This document shows, in pieces, positions 44,083 through 52,476 of a stretch of 64,000 nt of DNA; the first letter of the stretch is position 1, and each line of letters begins with the position of its first letter. The position numbers were made by a program, and so were the translations under genes. The notes below the pieces were generated by a model. The model did no database searches and was not told the DNA's origin. It saw only the letters and a list, made by a program, of their open reading frames with translations. The stretch lies in contig JAYSPV010000082.1 in assembly GCA_043721915.1 (NCBI GenBank), positions 12,616-76,615 on the forward strand, written 5' to 3'. This stretch comes from UBA668 sp043721915 (lineage in GTDB: Bacteria > Actinomycetota > Acidimicrobiia > Acidimicrobiales > Ilumatobacteraceae).

Positions 44083-44592
44083 ATGAGCTCCGGCGGCCAC
44101 AAGACGTCTGCGATCCCGCGGCCCAAGGATGCCTCGCGTGCCCAGACGCGGCCGGCGGAACGCTCCGACGACACACGCTTCGGCGACTTCACCCGCCCGA
44201 TCTCCACCGAGAAGCGACTGGTCAAAGGTCGCGGCAAGAGGCTCGTGGTCGGACTTGGCGCGTTGGTGATCACGGCAGCAGTCGTCGCCGTGTTGTTCGT
44301 GTTCTCGGTGAAGGCGTGGTTCCGTCAACAAGACGACATCGAACGCAACTCGAAGGAACTGGCTGCGCTCGAGCAAGCCAACGCCGAGCTCACCGGCGAG
44401 GTCTCGCGTCTGCAAACACCGGAAGGCATCGAGGAAGCCGCCCGCGAGGAGATCGGCTACGTGCAGCGCGGCGAGATCCGCCTGACGATGCTGCCGGCGC
44501 CGCCGGCACCGATCACGATGCCCAGCGGCTGGCCCTACGACACGGTGGCCCAGATCGTCGCTGTCCGCCAGGCCGGGGCCGTCGCACCCTGA
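44083..44592 (+). CDS. DivIC/FtsB-family septum protein
   Basis: The 169-residue protein has a basic disordered N-terminus, one transmembrane helix (residues ~60-82, ALVITAAVVAVLFVFSVKAW), a coiled coil (ERNSKELAALEQANAELTGE) and the FtsB/DivIC segment EEAAREEIGYVQRGE. It acts in division-septum assembly. The location right after eno is a conserved arrangement in actinobacteria. A Pro-rich C-terminal tail completes the protein. Confidence 0.9.
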   Translation: MSSGGHKTSAIPRPKDASRAQTRPAERSDDTRFGDFTRPISTEKRLVKGRGKRLVVGLGALVITAAVVAVLFVFSVKAWFRQQDDIERNSKELAALEQANAELTGEVSRLQTPEGIEEAAREEIGYVQRGEIRLTMLPAPPAPITMPSGWPYDTVAQIVAVRQAGAVAP

Positions 44593-44649
44593 CCCGTTGC
44601 CGCTCGACATTCCACTGGGGGTGGCCCGCGGTCTAGTGTCACACTCACT

Positions 44650-44663
44650 TACGTCCTGACGTA
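44650..44663. promoter_or_regulatory. palindrome upstream of the molybdenum hydroxylase large-subunit gene
   Basis: TACGTCCTGACGTA is an inverted repeat (TACGTC, two bases, GACGTA), 18 bases before the GTG at 44681. It may be a regulator or promoter element. A GGGGG run at 44669-44673 could be a ribosome site. Confidence 0.4.
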
Positions 44664-44680
44664 CATCTGGGGGTTCACGC

Positions 44681-46981
44681 GTGGCTGGCAGCATTCTTGG
44701 TAACCGGGTTCTTCGCAAGGAAGACCCGAAGTTCCTCACCACCGGCGGCGAGTACGTCGACGACCTGCTCGACGAGCCGATGCTCGCCGGCGCGGCCCAC
44801 GTCACCTACGTGCGCTCGTCGGTCGCGCACGGTGTCATCACCGGCATCGACACGTCCGATGCGTTGGCACTACCGGGCGTCATCGCGATCTACACCGCCG
44901 CCGACCTGGGCCTCGAGCCACAGCCGTCGCCCTTCAACCCTGCTGTCACCCGCGGCCTACTGGCGATCGACAAGGTGCGCTTCGTCGGCGAGCCGATCGC
45001 GGTCGTGCTCACCGAGACCCGCGAGCAGGGCGAGGACGCGGCCGAGCAGGTGATCGTCGACTACGACGTGCTGCCGGCGGTCATCGACATCGAGGAAGCC
45101 CTCACCAGCACCACGCTGTTGTACGAGAGCGCCGGTAGCAACGTGGTGTTCGACACCTCGTTCCTCGGCATGCCGCCGGTCAGTGACGACGACTACTTCA
45201 AGGACTGCGAAGTCGTCATCAAGGGCCGTTTCCTCAACCAGCGCGTCGCTGCCTGCCCACTCGAAGTGCGCGGCGCGGCCGTTGCATGGGGCGCCGACGG
45301 CCGGCTGCACCAGTGGCTCAGCACGCAGGCAGCCCAGGCCGCGAAGCTGACCATCGCAACCGCCAACGGCATCGACCCGTCGCAGGTGCTGGTCATCACC
45401 CCCGACGTCGGTGGCGGCTTCGGTGCCAAGATCAGCTGCTACAACGAGGAAGCCATCCTCGGGGTGGTCGCCAAGAAGGCCGGCCGCCCGCTGCGTTGGC
45501 GCGAGACCCGCAGCGAGAACATGATGGCGATGGGCCACGGCCGCGGGCAGGTGCAGTACGCCACCATGGGCGGCAACCGCGACGGCAAGATCACCCACTA
45601 CCAGCTGCGCTTCATCCAGGACGCGGGCGGCTTCGCCGAGATCGGCACCATCCTGCCCGCGTTCTTCGGCCGGCCGATGGCCAGCGCCGTGTACGACATC
45701 CCCAACATCGAGTGCCAGTCCACCGCGGTGGTCACCAACACCGTGTTCACCACGCCCTATCGCGGCGCCGGCCGCCCGGAGGCCACCGCCGCCGCCGAGC
45801 GCTGCCTCGATCTGTGGGCGCTGGAGCTGGGCCTCGATCCTGTCGAGGCCCGGCGGATCAACCTGATCCCCAAGTTCCTCGAGCCGCACACCACCGCCAT
45901 CGGCCAGACCTACGACGTCGGCGATTACGAGACCGCGCTCGACAAGGCGCTGGCCGCAGCCGGCTACACCGAGCTGCGCGCCGAGCAGGCCCGCCGCCGG
46001 GCTGCGGGCGACACGGTGCAGATGGGCATCGGTGTCAGTACCTACGTCGAGATCACCGGCGGCGTCGAGCCGTTCGGCGAGCACGCCAAGATCGAAGTGC
46101 ACGACGACGGCCGCGCCACGGTCTTCACCGGCACATCGCCGCATGGCCAGGGCCACGTCACCTCGTGGAGCATGCTCGCCAGCGAGCAGACCGGCATCCC
46201 GATGGACCAGATCGACGTCGTCTGGGGCAACACCGATCTCGTGCCCGAGGGCGCCGGCACGATGGGCTCGCGTTCGCTGCAGCACGGCGGCACAGCCGTC
46301 TGGAACGCCGCGATCGAGCTGGTGGGCAAGGCCCGCAAGCTGGCCGCCAAGCTGCTGGAAGCCGACGAGGCCGACATCGTGCTCGACAAGGACAGCGGCT
46401 CGTTCCACGTGTCGGGCACGCCCTCGATCACCAAGGGCTGGGCCGATCTCGCGGTCGCCGCACACAGCGACGAGGAGCTGCCCGAGGGCCTTGCGCACGC
46501 GTTGTTCTTCCAGGGTGCAGCCAGCTTCCCGTTCGGGGCACACATCGCCGTCGTCGAGGTCGACACCGAGACCGGCCAGGTGCGCCACGTCCGTCACGTC
46601 GCCTGCGACGACGCCGGCAAGGTGCTCAACCCGATGCTGCTCGAAGGCCAGATCCACGGCGGCATCGCCCAGGGTGCGGCTCAGGCGCTGATGGAGGAGG
46701 TCCGCTACGACAGCGACGGCAACCCGATCACCTCCAACCTCGCCGACTACGCGTTCATCTCGGCTGCCGAGCTGCCCAGCTTCGAGATCGTGCACATGGA
46801 GACCCCGACGCACCTCAACCCGTTGGGTGCGAAGGGCATCGGCGAGAGCGGCACCATCGGCAGCACACCCGCCGTGCAGTCGGCTGTGATTGATGCGGTC
46901 AGCCACCTCGGTGTGCGCCACATCGACATGCCCTGCACCTCCCAGAAGGTGTGGGCCGCCATCCAGGCCGCCGCCAACTGA
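44681..46981 (+). CDS. molybdenum hydroxylase large subunit (CoxL/xanthine-dehydrogenase family, form II type)
   Basis: The 766-residue protein has the aldehyde oxidase/xanthine dehydrogenase fold: VGGGFGAKIS near the Mo cofactor, GQGHVTSWSMLASEQTG, and GAKGIGESGTIGS with the catalytic Glu. The active-site loop reads TPYRGAGR, like the AYRGAGR of form II CoxL and unlike the AYXCSFR of true CO dehydrogenase. The substrate is therefore unknown, perhaps an aldehyde, nicotinate or heterocycle. The FeS and FAD subunits are 7.7 kb downstream. GTG 44681 is the start. Confidence 0.92.
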   Translation: MAGSILGNRVLRKEDPKFLTTGGEYVDDLLDEPMLAGAAHVTYVRSSVAHGVITGIDTSDALALPGVIAIYTAADLGLEPQPSPFNPAVTRGLLAIDKVRFVGEPIAVVLTETREQGEDAAEQVIVDYDVLPAVIDIEEALTSTTLLYESAGSNVVFDTSFLGMPPVSDDDYFKDCEVVIKGRFLNQRVAACPLEVRGAAVAWGADGRLHQWLSTQAAQAAKLTIATANGIDPSQVLVITPDVGGGFGAKISCYNEEAILGVVAKKAGRPLRWRETRSENMMAMGHGRGQVQYATMGGNRDGKITHYQLRFIQDAGGFAEIGTILPAFFGRPMASAVYDIPNIECQSTAVVTNTVFTTPYRGAGRPEATAAAERCLDLWALELGLDPVEARRINLIPKFLEPHTTAIGQTYDVGDYETALDKALAAAGYTELRAEQARRRAAGDTVQMGIGVSTYVEITGGVEPFGEHAKIEVHDDGRATVFTGTSPHGQGHVTSWSMLASEQTGIPMDQIDVVWGNTDLVPEGAGTMGSRSLQHGGTAVWNAAIELVGKARKLAAKLLEADEADIVLDKDSGSFHVSGTPSITKGWADLAVAAHSDEELPEGLAHALFFQGAASFPFGAHIAVVEVDTETGQVRHVRHVACDDAGKVLNPMLLEGQIHGGIAQGAAQALMEEVRYDSDGNPITSNLADYAFISAAELPSFEIVHMETPTHLNPLGAKGIGESGTIGSTPAVQSAVIDAVSHLGVRHIDMPCTSQKVWAAIQAAAN

Positions 46982-47027
46982 CGACGGCGGCGGGGCGCTG
47001 ATCGGCAGGTCGAGGTGGGAGAACCGC

Positions 47028-47564
47028 TTAGATCGTGCCTGTTCTGTTGCTCTTACTCGAGTGCCAAGCGATGAAGCTGACGACGAACAGCGCCGCAGCC
47101 AGGCCTAGCAAGGGGATGGAGCCGAACATCGACGCGCCAACTAGGGCAATGAGGCCAACGTTGGCCAGAACCACGCTGGCCGTCCGCCATGCGTAGGTGA
47201 TCGTTCGCTGGCCGAATCGAGCCGTGCGAACGAGAAGCCACGCCACCAAGCCTCCCGCCAGCAGCGCCGCGAGCCAGATCGACATGACGGCGGTCGGGCC
47301 CCGGTGCGCATCGACATCGTCCGCCTCGTTGGTCCACGTGCACGTCGGACCTGGAGGAAGTAGTGACCAGCTCAACTCTCCGTACGTCGAATCTCCGCGC
47401 TCGCAATACCCCCAGTCGAGACCAAGAATCAGCATCAACCAGGCAAGCCCGATGAGGAGAACAGAGACCCAGCCCAGCACGGCCAACCCGGCGAAGATCC
47501 GCAATGGAACCAGACGGTTGGCCGTTGGCGCGGTTTCAGACTCCCTCCGCCCTGCATCTGCCAC
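47028..47564 (-). CDS. hypothetical membrane protein (178 aa)
   Basis: The protein has about four hydrophobic helices, e.g. RIFAGLAVLGWVSVLLIGLA and STAVMSIWLAALLAGGLVAW-like, a cysteine-bearing extracellular loop (LPPGPTCTWTNEAD), and a short basic C-terminus (SKSNRTGTI). GTG 47564 is taken as start but lacks a ribosome site; the frame runs open to 47678. It converges with the large-subunit gene. No family was recognised. Confidence 0.6.
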   Translation of the reverse strand: MADAGRRESETAPTANRLVPLRIFAGLAVLGWVSVLLIGLAWLMLILGLDWGYCERGDSTYGELSWSLLPPGPTCTWTNEADDVDAHRGPTAVMSIWLAALLAGGLVAWLLVRTARFGQRTITYAWRTASVVLANVGLIALVGASMFGSIPLLGLAAALFVVSFIAWHSSKSNRTGTI

Positions 47565-47699
47565 GCGGCGTATGGTGCCCGGTAGCAGCGCAGAATGCAA
47601 CGAGTGGCACGCAAATCTCCTGATCTGCGCACCCCCTTGCCTGACCGTCCGGATCAATCCGAAAGAACTCTGTAACACCCCCTGAGTACAGTTGTTCGT

Positions 47700-48971
47700 A
47701 TGGATGTCACGGCGGTGATCGATCGAGTTCGGGCGGTGTCGGCGGTACGCGCCGCGGCCGACGCGGACCGATCAGCGCTCGAGGGCGGGTTGCGGTCGAT
47801 TGCAGTGGTGCGGTCGTGGTTGACGGCGGCGGAGGCCGACCTTGCCTCACGTTTGGCGAGGTGCGCGTCGTTTCCCGAGCAGGCGATTGCCGAGGCGGGC
47901 CGGGGGTCGCAGAGCGACGCGGCTCGGGTGTTGGAGCGGTCTGGCACGTTGGGTGCAGCGCCAGCGTTGGCCGACGCGTTGGACGACGGTTCCGTCACAC
48001 CGGGGCACGTCGACGCGGTGACCAAGGTGGCCAAGGGTCTCGATGGTGCGGCGCGTGGGAAGTTGTTGGAGCGGGCGGACCGGTTGGTCGGCGTGGCCAA
48101 GCATGGCTCGGTGTCGAACTTTCGGAAGCGGTTGGAGCGCGAGGCCGACAGCCTGCGCGCGGATGATCGGTCAGAGCGCTTCGAGCGTCAGCAGCGTGCG
48201 GCGCGGTTGCGTCGGTGGATCGATGCGGACGGCATGTGGTGTCTGTCAGGGCGGTTCGATCCGCTCACCGGGGTCCGGTTGAATGCTCGGTTGCAGGCGG
48301 AGATCGAGGCGGCGTTCGCCGAGTCGGTGCCGGAGAGTTGTCCGGACGATCCGCTGGCCAAGAGCGAGTTTCTTGCCGCGTGCGCGCTGGCGCGGATCAT
48401 CAACGACGGTGGTGCTGCGCAGCGCCCGGGTCGCCCTGAGTTCGTCGTGGCGATCGAAGCGAACGACGACACAGCGAACGACGACGAAGCCGGCACTCAC
48501 ATGTCCGAGGCCCAGTCGACGGGCGGGGGCGGGCATCGCCCTCGGGCCGACTGGGGATTGCCGGTGGAGATTCCGTGGTCGGTGCTGGTCGAGTTGTTCG
48601 GTGACGGCGACGTGCACCCGGTGATCGTGCGCAACGGGGTGGTGCTCTCTGCGCCCGGCGAACTGAATCTGGGCCGCAGCACGCGCCTCGCGAACCGGGC
48701 ACAACGCCGTGCACTGCGAGCGCTGTACGCCACGTGTTCAATCCCTGGATGTGAGACCCGGTTCGATCACTGCAAGATCCATCACGTCCGCTGGTGGCGC
48801 CACGGCGGCCGGACTGATCTGCAGAACCTCCTGCCACTGTGTGTGCACCACCACACTCGGGTGCATCGCGACGGCTGGATCCTGGCGTTGAGCACCGACC
48901 GTCGACTGACCCTGCGATTACCCGACGGCACCGTCCACAACACTGGGCCACCGGGTCGTCGTGCGGCATGA
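47700..48971 (+). CDS. DUF222/HNH-endonuclease domain protein
   Basis: The 423-residue protein has DUF222 in its first ~200 residues (RRWIDADGMWCLSGRFDPLT is typical) and an HNH module near the C-terminus: CSIPGCETRFDHCKIHHVRWW, then LLPLCVHHHTRVHRDGW. It is the second such gene in the window but shares only the domain layout with the one at 25984. It probably belongs to the variable HNH repertoire of actinobacteria and lies within the region separating hydroxylase subunits. ATG 47700 is clear. Confidence 0.9.
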   Translation: MDVTAVIDRVRAVSAVRAAADADRSALEGGLRSIAVVRSWLTAAEADLASRLARCASFPEQAIAEAGRGSQSDAARVLERSGTLGAAPALADALDDGSVTPGHVDAVTKVAKGLDGAARGKLLERADRLVGVAKHGSVSNFRKRLEREADSLRADDRSERFERQQRAARLRRWIDADGMWCLSGRFDPLTGVRLNARLQAEIEAAFAESVPESCPDDPLAKSEFLAACALARIINDGGAAQRPGRPEFVVAIEANDDTANDDEAGTHMSEAQSTGGGGHRPRADWGLPVEIPWSVLVELFGDGDVHPVIVRNGVVLSAPGELNLGRSTRLANRAQRRALRALYATCSIPGCETRFDHCKIHHVRWWRHGGRTDLQNLLPLCVHHHTRVHRDGWILALSTDRRLTLRLPDGTVHNTGPPGRRAA

Positions 48972-49070
48972 CGGCCCGCCGCATCGCCGGTCCCGTCTCT
49001 CCGGTCAAAGAACGAATCGCTCGTCTGATGTATCTTTGACAAGCGGATCACTTGCGGTACGCTGCATCGC

Positions 49071-50417
49071 ATGATTGATCGACAACGCCTTGCCACCCTG
49101 CATGCCATCGAGGAGCAGCGTTTCATCGAAACGCACCCTCGCTCGGCGGAGATGGCGGCGCAGGCGCGCACGAACCTGCTCGGTGGCGTGCCGATGGCGT
49201 GGATGACGCGTTGGCCCGGCGCGTTCCCGCTGTTCTTCGACGAGGCGCACGGGGCTCGCTTCAGCGACGTCGACGGGCACGAGTACGTGGACTTCTGCCT
49301 CGGCGACACCGGCGCGATGACCGGCCACGGGTTGCCGCAGGTGGCGGAGGCGTTGCACCGCCAGGCCTCGAAGGGGATCACCACTATGCTGCCCAGCGGC
49401 GACGCCGCCTGGGTGGGCGCGGAGCTCGCCCGCCGCTTCGGCTTGCCCGCGTGGCAGATGGCGATGACCGCCACCGACGCGAACCGGTTCGTGCTGCGTT
49501 TCAGCCGCTTCCTCACGGGGCGTTCCAAGATCCTCGTGTTCGACTGGTGCTACCACGGCAGCGTCGACGAAACGCTCGTGACGCTCGACGCCAGCGGCCG
49601 GCCCGTCGCCCGCCAGGGCAACATCGGCCCCCAGGTCGACCCTGCCGTCACCACCGTGGTCGTGCCGTTCAACGACATCCCTGCGCTGGAAGCTGCACTC
49701 GCTACGGGCGAGATCGCGTGCGTGCTGGCCGAGCCGGCACTCACCAACATCGGCATCGTGCTGCCCGACCCCGGCTTCCACGATGCGCTGCGCTCGCTCA
49801 CCCGCAAATACGGCACGCTGTTGGTGATCGACGAGACGCACACCATCTGCGTCGGGCCTGGCGGCGCGACTGCGGCGTGGGGCCTGCAGCCCGACTTCTT
49901 CGTGATCGGCAAGACGATCGGCGGTGGAATGCCCGCCGCGGCCTACGGCTGCACCGCCGAGATCGCCACCCGTATCAATGCGCTGCTGGCCGACAAGAGC
50001 GTCGACACCAGTGGCGTCGGCGGCACCCTCACCGGCAACGCGCTGGCCATGGCCGCCGTGCGCGCCACCCTCTCGACCACCTTGTGCGAGGCAGACTTTG
50101 CGCACATGATCCCGCTCGCCACCCAGTGGGCCGACGGCGTGCAGGCCACGATCGACGAGTTCGGTCTGCCGTGGAACGTGCAGCAGCTCGGCGGCCGCGC
50201 AGAGTACTGGTTCTGCCCGCCGCCGCGCGACGGCGCTGCAGCGGCTGCCGCGGTGGACCACGAGCTCGATGCGTTCATGCATCTCTGGGCCGTGAACCGC
50301 GGCGTCCTGCTGACGCCGTTCCACAACATGGCGCTGATGTCGCCGCACCACACCGCCGACGACGTGAAGCTCCATGGTGAGGTGTTCCGCGAGGCCGTGG
50401 AACACTTGTTGCGATGA
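49071..50417 (+). CDS. class III aminotransferase (glutamate-1-semialdehyde-aminomutase-like)
   Basis: The 448-residue PLP enzyme has VDFCLGDTGAMTGHG, LLVIDETHTICVGPGG with the PLP-binding Asp, and the Schiff-base Lys in VIGKTIGGGMPAAAYG. The family resembles GSA aminomutase, but the genome context (two SDRs and an Lrp regulator) indicates amine or amino-acid catabolism rather than tetrapyrrole synthesis. ATG 49071 is followed by a clean N-terminus. Its stop overlaps the next gene (ATGA). Substrate unknown. Confidence 0.9.
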   Translation: MIDRQRLATLHAIEEQRFIETHPRSAEMAAQARTNLLGGVPMAWMTRWPGAFPLFFDEAHGARFSDVDGHEYVDFCLGDTGAMTGHGLPQVAEALHRQASKGITTMLPSGDAAWVGAELARRFGLPAWQMAMTATDANRFVLRFSRFLTGRSKILVFDWCYHGSVDETLVTLDASGRPVARQGNIGPQVDPAVTTVVVPFNDIPALEAALATGEIACVLAEPALTNIGIVLPDPGFHDALRSLTRKYGTLLVIDETHTICVGPGGATAAWGLQPDFFVIGKTIGGGMPAAAYGCTAEIATRINALLADKSVDTSGVGGTLTGNALAMAAVRATLSTTLCEADFAHMIPLATQWADGVQATIDEFGLPWNVQQLGGRAEYWFCPPPRDGAAAAAAVDHELDAFMHLWAVNRGVLLTPFHNMALMSPHHTADDVKLHGEVFREAVEHLLR

Positions 50418-51202
50418 GCGTCTTTCACAGCCTGCGGGGCCAGGTCGCGCTCGTCACCGGCGCCGGCAGTGCCCATGGCATCGGGTTCGCGATCGCCCGC
50501 GCGTTGGCCGAGGACGGCGCCGCGGTCGTGTTGTCGTCCACCACCGAACGCATCGAGGAGCGCGTCGCCGAACTGGTCGGCGAAGGCCACGCCGCCACCG
50601 GCGTCGTTGCTGATCTGATGCAGGCCGGTAGCTGCGAGCGGGTGGTGGCCACAGCGCTGGAGGTTGCCGGGCGGCTCGACATCTGCGTCAACAACGCGGG
50701 GATGATCGCGGTCGGGATGGACGGCACTGCCGTCGACTTGGAAGGCACCACCGACGCCGAGTGGCACGACGCCATTCAACGCAACCTCACCACCTGCTTC
50801 GCCGTCACTCGGGCGGCCGTGACGATCATGCGCCGCCACGGCTACGGCCGCATCGTCAACATCGCCAGTACATCCGGGCCGGTGCAGGCGTTCCACGGCC
50901 ACGTCGCCTACCACGCGGCGAAGGCGGGAATGCTCGGACTCACCCGAGCCGTCGCACTCGAGACCGCCGGCGCAGGCATCACCTGCAACGCAGTGGCTCC
51001 CGGTTGGATCGCCACCGGCTCACAACTGCCCGGTGAGCAGGTGGCAGGCTCGCTCACCCCGATGGGCCGGTCGGGTACACCGCTGGAGATTGCCTCGGCA
51101 GTGCGTTACCTGGCCGACCCCACTGCGAGCTACATCACCGGCCAACTGCTGGTCATCGACGGCGGCAACTCGCTGCCCGAAGATCGCTCTTGGCGGCCAT
51201 GA
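50414..51202 (+). CDS. SDR-family NAD(P)-dependent oxidoreductase
   Basis: The 262-residue protein has the cofactor motif VTGAGSAHGIG, the NNAG segment (VNNAGM), a catalytic Ser in IASTSG, and Tyr-Lys in AYHAAKAG. It is coupled by ATGA overlaps with the aminotransferase before it and the second SDR after it. Likely role: oxidising or reducing a hydroxy/keto intermediate of the pathway. The exact substrate is unknown. Confidence 0.92.
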   Translation: MSVFHSLRGQVALVTGAGSAHGIGFAIARALAEDGAAVVLSSTTERIEERVAELVGEGHAATGVVADLMQAGSCERVVATALEVAGRLDICVNNAGMIAVGMDGTAVDLEGTTDAEWHDAIQRNLTTCFAVTRAAVTIMRRHGYGRIVNIASTSGPVQAFHGHVAYHAAKAGMLGLTRAVALETAGAGITCNAVAPGWIATGSQLPGEQVAGSLTPMGRSGTPLEIASAVRYLADPTASYITGQLLVIDGGNSLPEDRSWRP

Positions 51203-51960
51203 GCGCGACACAGGCAGACGCAACCAGGGTCGCGCTGGTCACCGGTGCGGCCGGTGGCATCGGCGGCGCGGTTGCGGAACGGTTCCTGCTCGGTGGCTGG
51301 CACGTCGCCGCTGTCGACCTCCAGCCCGTCGCCACCACCGACGGGCTGCTGGCGATCGTCGCCGACCTGCAGATGGTCGCCGACTGCCGCGCTGCCGTCG
51401 AGCAGGCGGCTGCATGGGGTGGCCGGATCGACGCCGTGGTCAATGCCGCCGGCGTGTGGACGCAAGGCCCGAGTGCGCAGACCACCGAGGCGGAGTGGGA
51501 TCGCGTGCTCGGGGTGAACCTGAAGGGGCTGTACTTCGTCACCTCGGCCGCCATCCCCCACCTCACCGCGACCGAGGGCTGCGTCATCAACCTGTCCAGC
51601 GACGCAGGGATCCAGGGCAACGCCGGCGCCGCGGTGTACTGCGCGTCCAAGGGTGGCGTCAGCATCCTCACCAAGGCACTCGCGCTGGAGCTTGCACCCC
51701 ACTGCATCCGAGTGAACGCGGTGTGCCCGGGCGACGTCGATTCGCCGATGCTGCGCGGGCAGGCCGCCGTGTACGCCGCCGACGATCAGCAGGGCTACCT
51801 CGACCGGCTCCTCGCCGGGTACCCGCAAGGCGCACGCGCCCGGTTCATCCGCCCCCAGGAGATCGCCGAGATCATCTGGTTCCTCGCCCAGCCTGCGGCG
51901 GCGCCGATCACCGGCGCCAACATCTCCGCCGACTTCGGCTTGTCCGCAGGCACGACATGA
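51199..51960 (+). CDS. second SDR-family oxidoreductase
   Basis: The 253-residue protein has VTGAAGGIGG, NAAGVW, SSDAGIQG with the catalytic Ser, and VYCASKGG with Tyr and Lys. Its DLQP near residue 40 (Asp after the second strand) suggests NAD preference. ATG 51199 overlaps the preceding stop; a GTG/ATG nine bases upstream is possible. It is overlapped by the Lrp gene (ATGA), giving a tight four-gene operon. Confidence 0.92.
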   Translation: MSATQADATRVALVTGAAGGIGGAVAERFLLGGWHVAAVDLQPVATTDGLLAIVADLQMVADCRAAVEQAAAWGGRIDAVVNAAGVWTQGPSAQTTEAEWDRVLGVNLKGLYFVTSAAIPHLTATEGCVINLSSDAGIQGNAGAAVYCASKGGVSILTKALALELAPHCIRVNAVCPGDVDSPMLRGQAAVYAADDQQGYLDRLLAGYPQGARARFIRPQEIAEIIWFLAQPAAAPITGANISADFGLSAGTT

Positions 51961-52415
51961 CCACGCAGATCCCCCTCGACGATCTCGATCGCCAGTTGAT
52001 CGACGCCCTGCAGCGTGACGGCCGCGCCAGCTACGCCGACCTCGCCGAGCTGATCGGTCTCTCCCCTGCTGCCACCAGGCTGCGCGTGGCACGCCTGCTC
52101 GATGCGGGCGTCGTGCAGGTGGTCGGGGTCACCGACCCGCTCGCCCTGGGTTACCCGGTGATGGCTGCGCTCGGCGTGCGCGTGGAGCGCAACGTACGCG
52201 CGGTCGCTGATCGCATCGCCGACATCAAGGGTGTCATCTATGTCGTGTTCACCAGCGGCTCGTTCGATCTGCTCGTGGAGGTGCTGTGCGAGGACAGCGC
52301 ACGCCTGCTGGCGGTGATCGACGACGAGATCCGCAGCATCGACGACGTGCGCAGCGTGGAGAGCTTCACCTACTTCGGCATCCACACCCACCGGTTCGTG
52401 TGGGGCACGCGCTAG
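51957..52415 (+). CDS. Lrp/AsnC-family transcriptional regulator
   Basis: The 152-residue protein has an N-terminal helix-turn-helix (LDRQLIDALQRDGRASYADL, LIGLSPAATRLRVARLLD) and a C-terminal RAM/AsnC ligand-binding fold (VERNVRAVADRIADIKGVIY). Lrp members sense amino acids or amines, in line with the aminotransferase operon in which it is the last gene. It probably autoregulates that operon. Start ATG 51957 overlaps the second SDR. Confidence 0.93.
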   Translation: MTTQIPLDDLDRQLIDALQRDGRASYADLAELIGLSPAATRLRVARLLDAGVVQVVGVTDPLALGYPVMAALGVRVERNVRAVADRIADIKGVIYVVFTSGSFDLLVEVLCEDSARLLAVIDDEIRSIDDVRSVESFTYFGIHTHRFVWGTR

Positions 52416-52451
52416 GTCGGTCGCAACCGGCATGAACGAGTTGCAATCGAG

Positions 52452-52469
52452 TGTTCAGCATGCTTAACA
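52452..52469. promoter_or_regulatory. palindrome before the FTR1 iron permease gene
   Basis: TGTTCAGCATGCTTAACA is an 18-bp palindrome with 8 of 9 pairs matched, ending 7 bases before ATG 52477. Position and symmetry fit an iron-responsive repressor site, but it does not clearly match the IdeR/DtxR or Fur consensus. Confidence 0.45.
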
Positions 52470-52476
52470 TTGGGGC

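Noticed and set aside
44957..46921. A 654-codon minus-strand frame opposite the hydroxylase large subunit.
   Set aside because: Composition is antisense-like and the plus-strand frame has clear family motifs.
44681..46981. Calling the large subunit a carbon-monoxide dehydrogenase.
   Set aside because: The active-site loop is PYRGAGR, not AYXCSFR, so only the wider molybdenum-hydroxylase family is supported.
49071..50417. Naming the aminotransferase hemL.
   Set aside because: Similarity to glutamate-1-semialdehyde aminomutase is general, and the SDR/Lrp operon points to catabolism.
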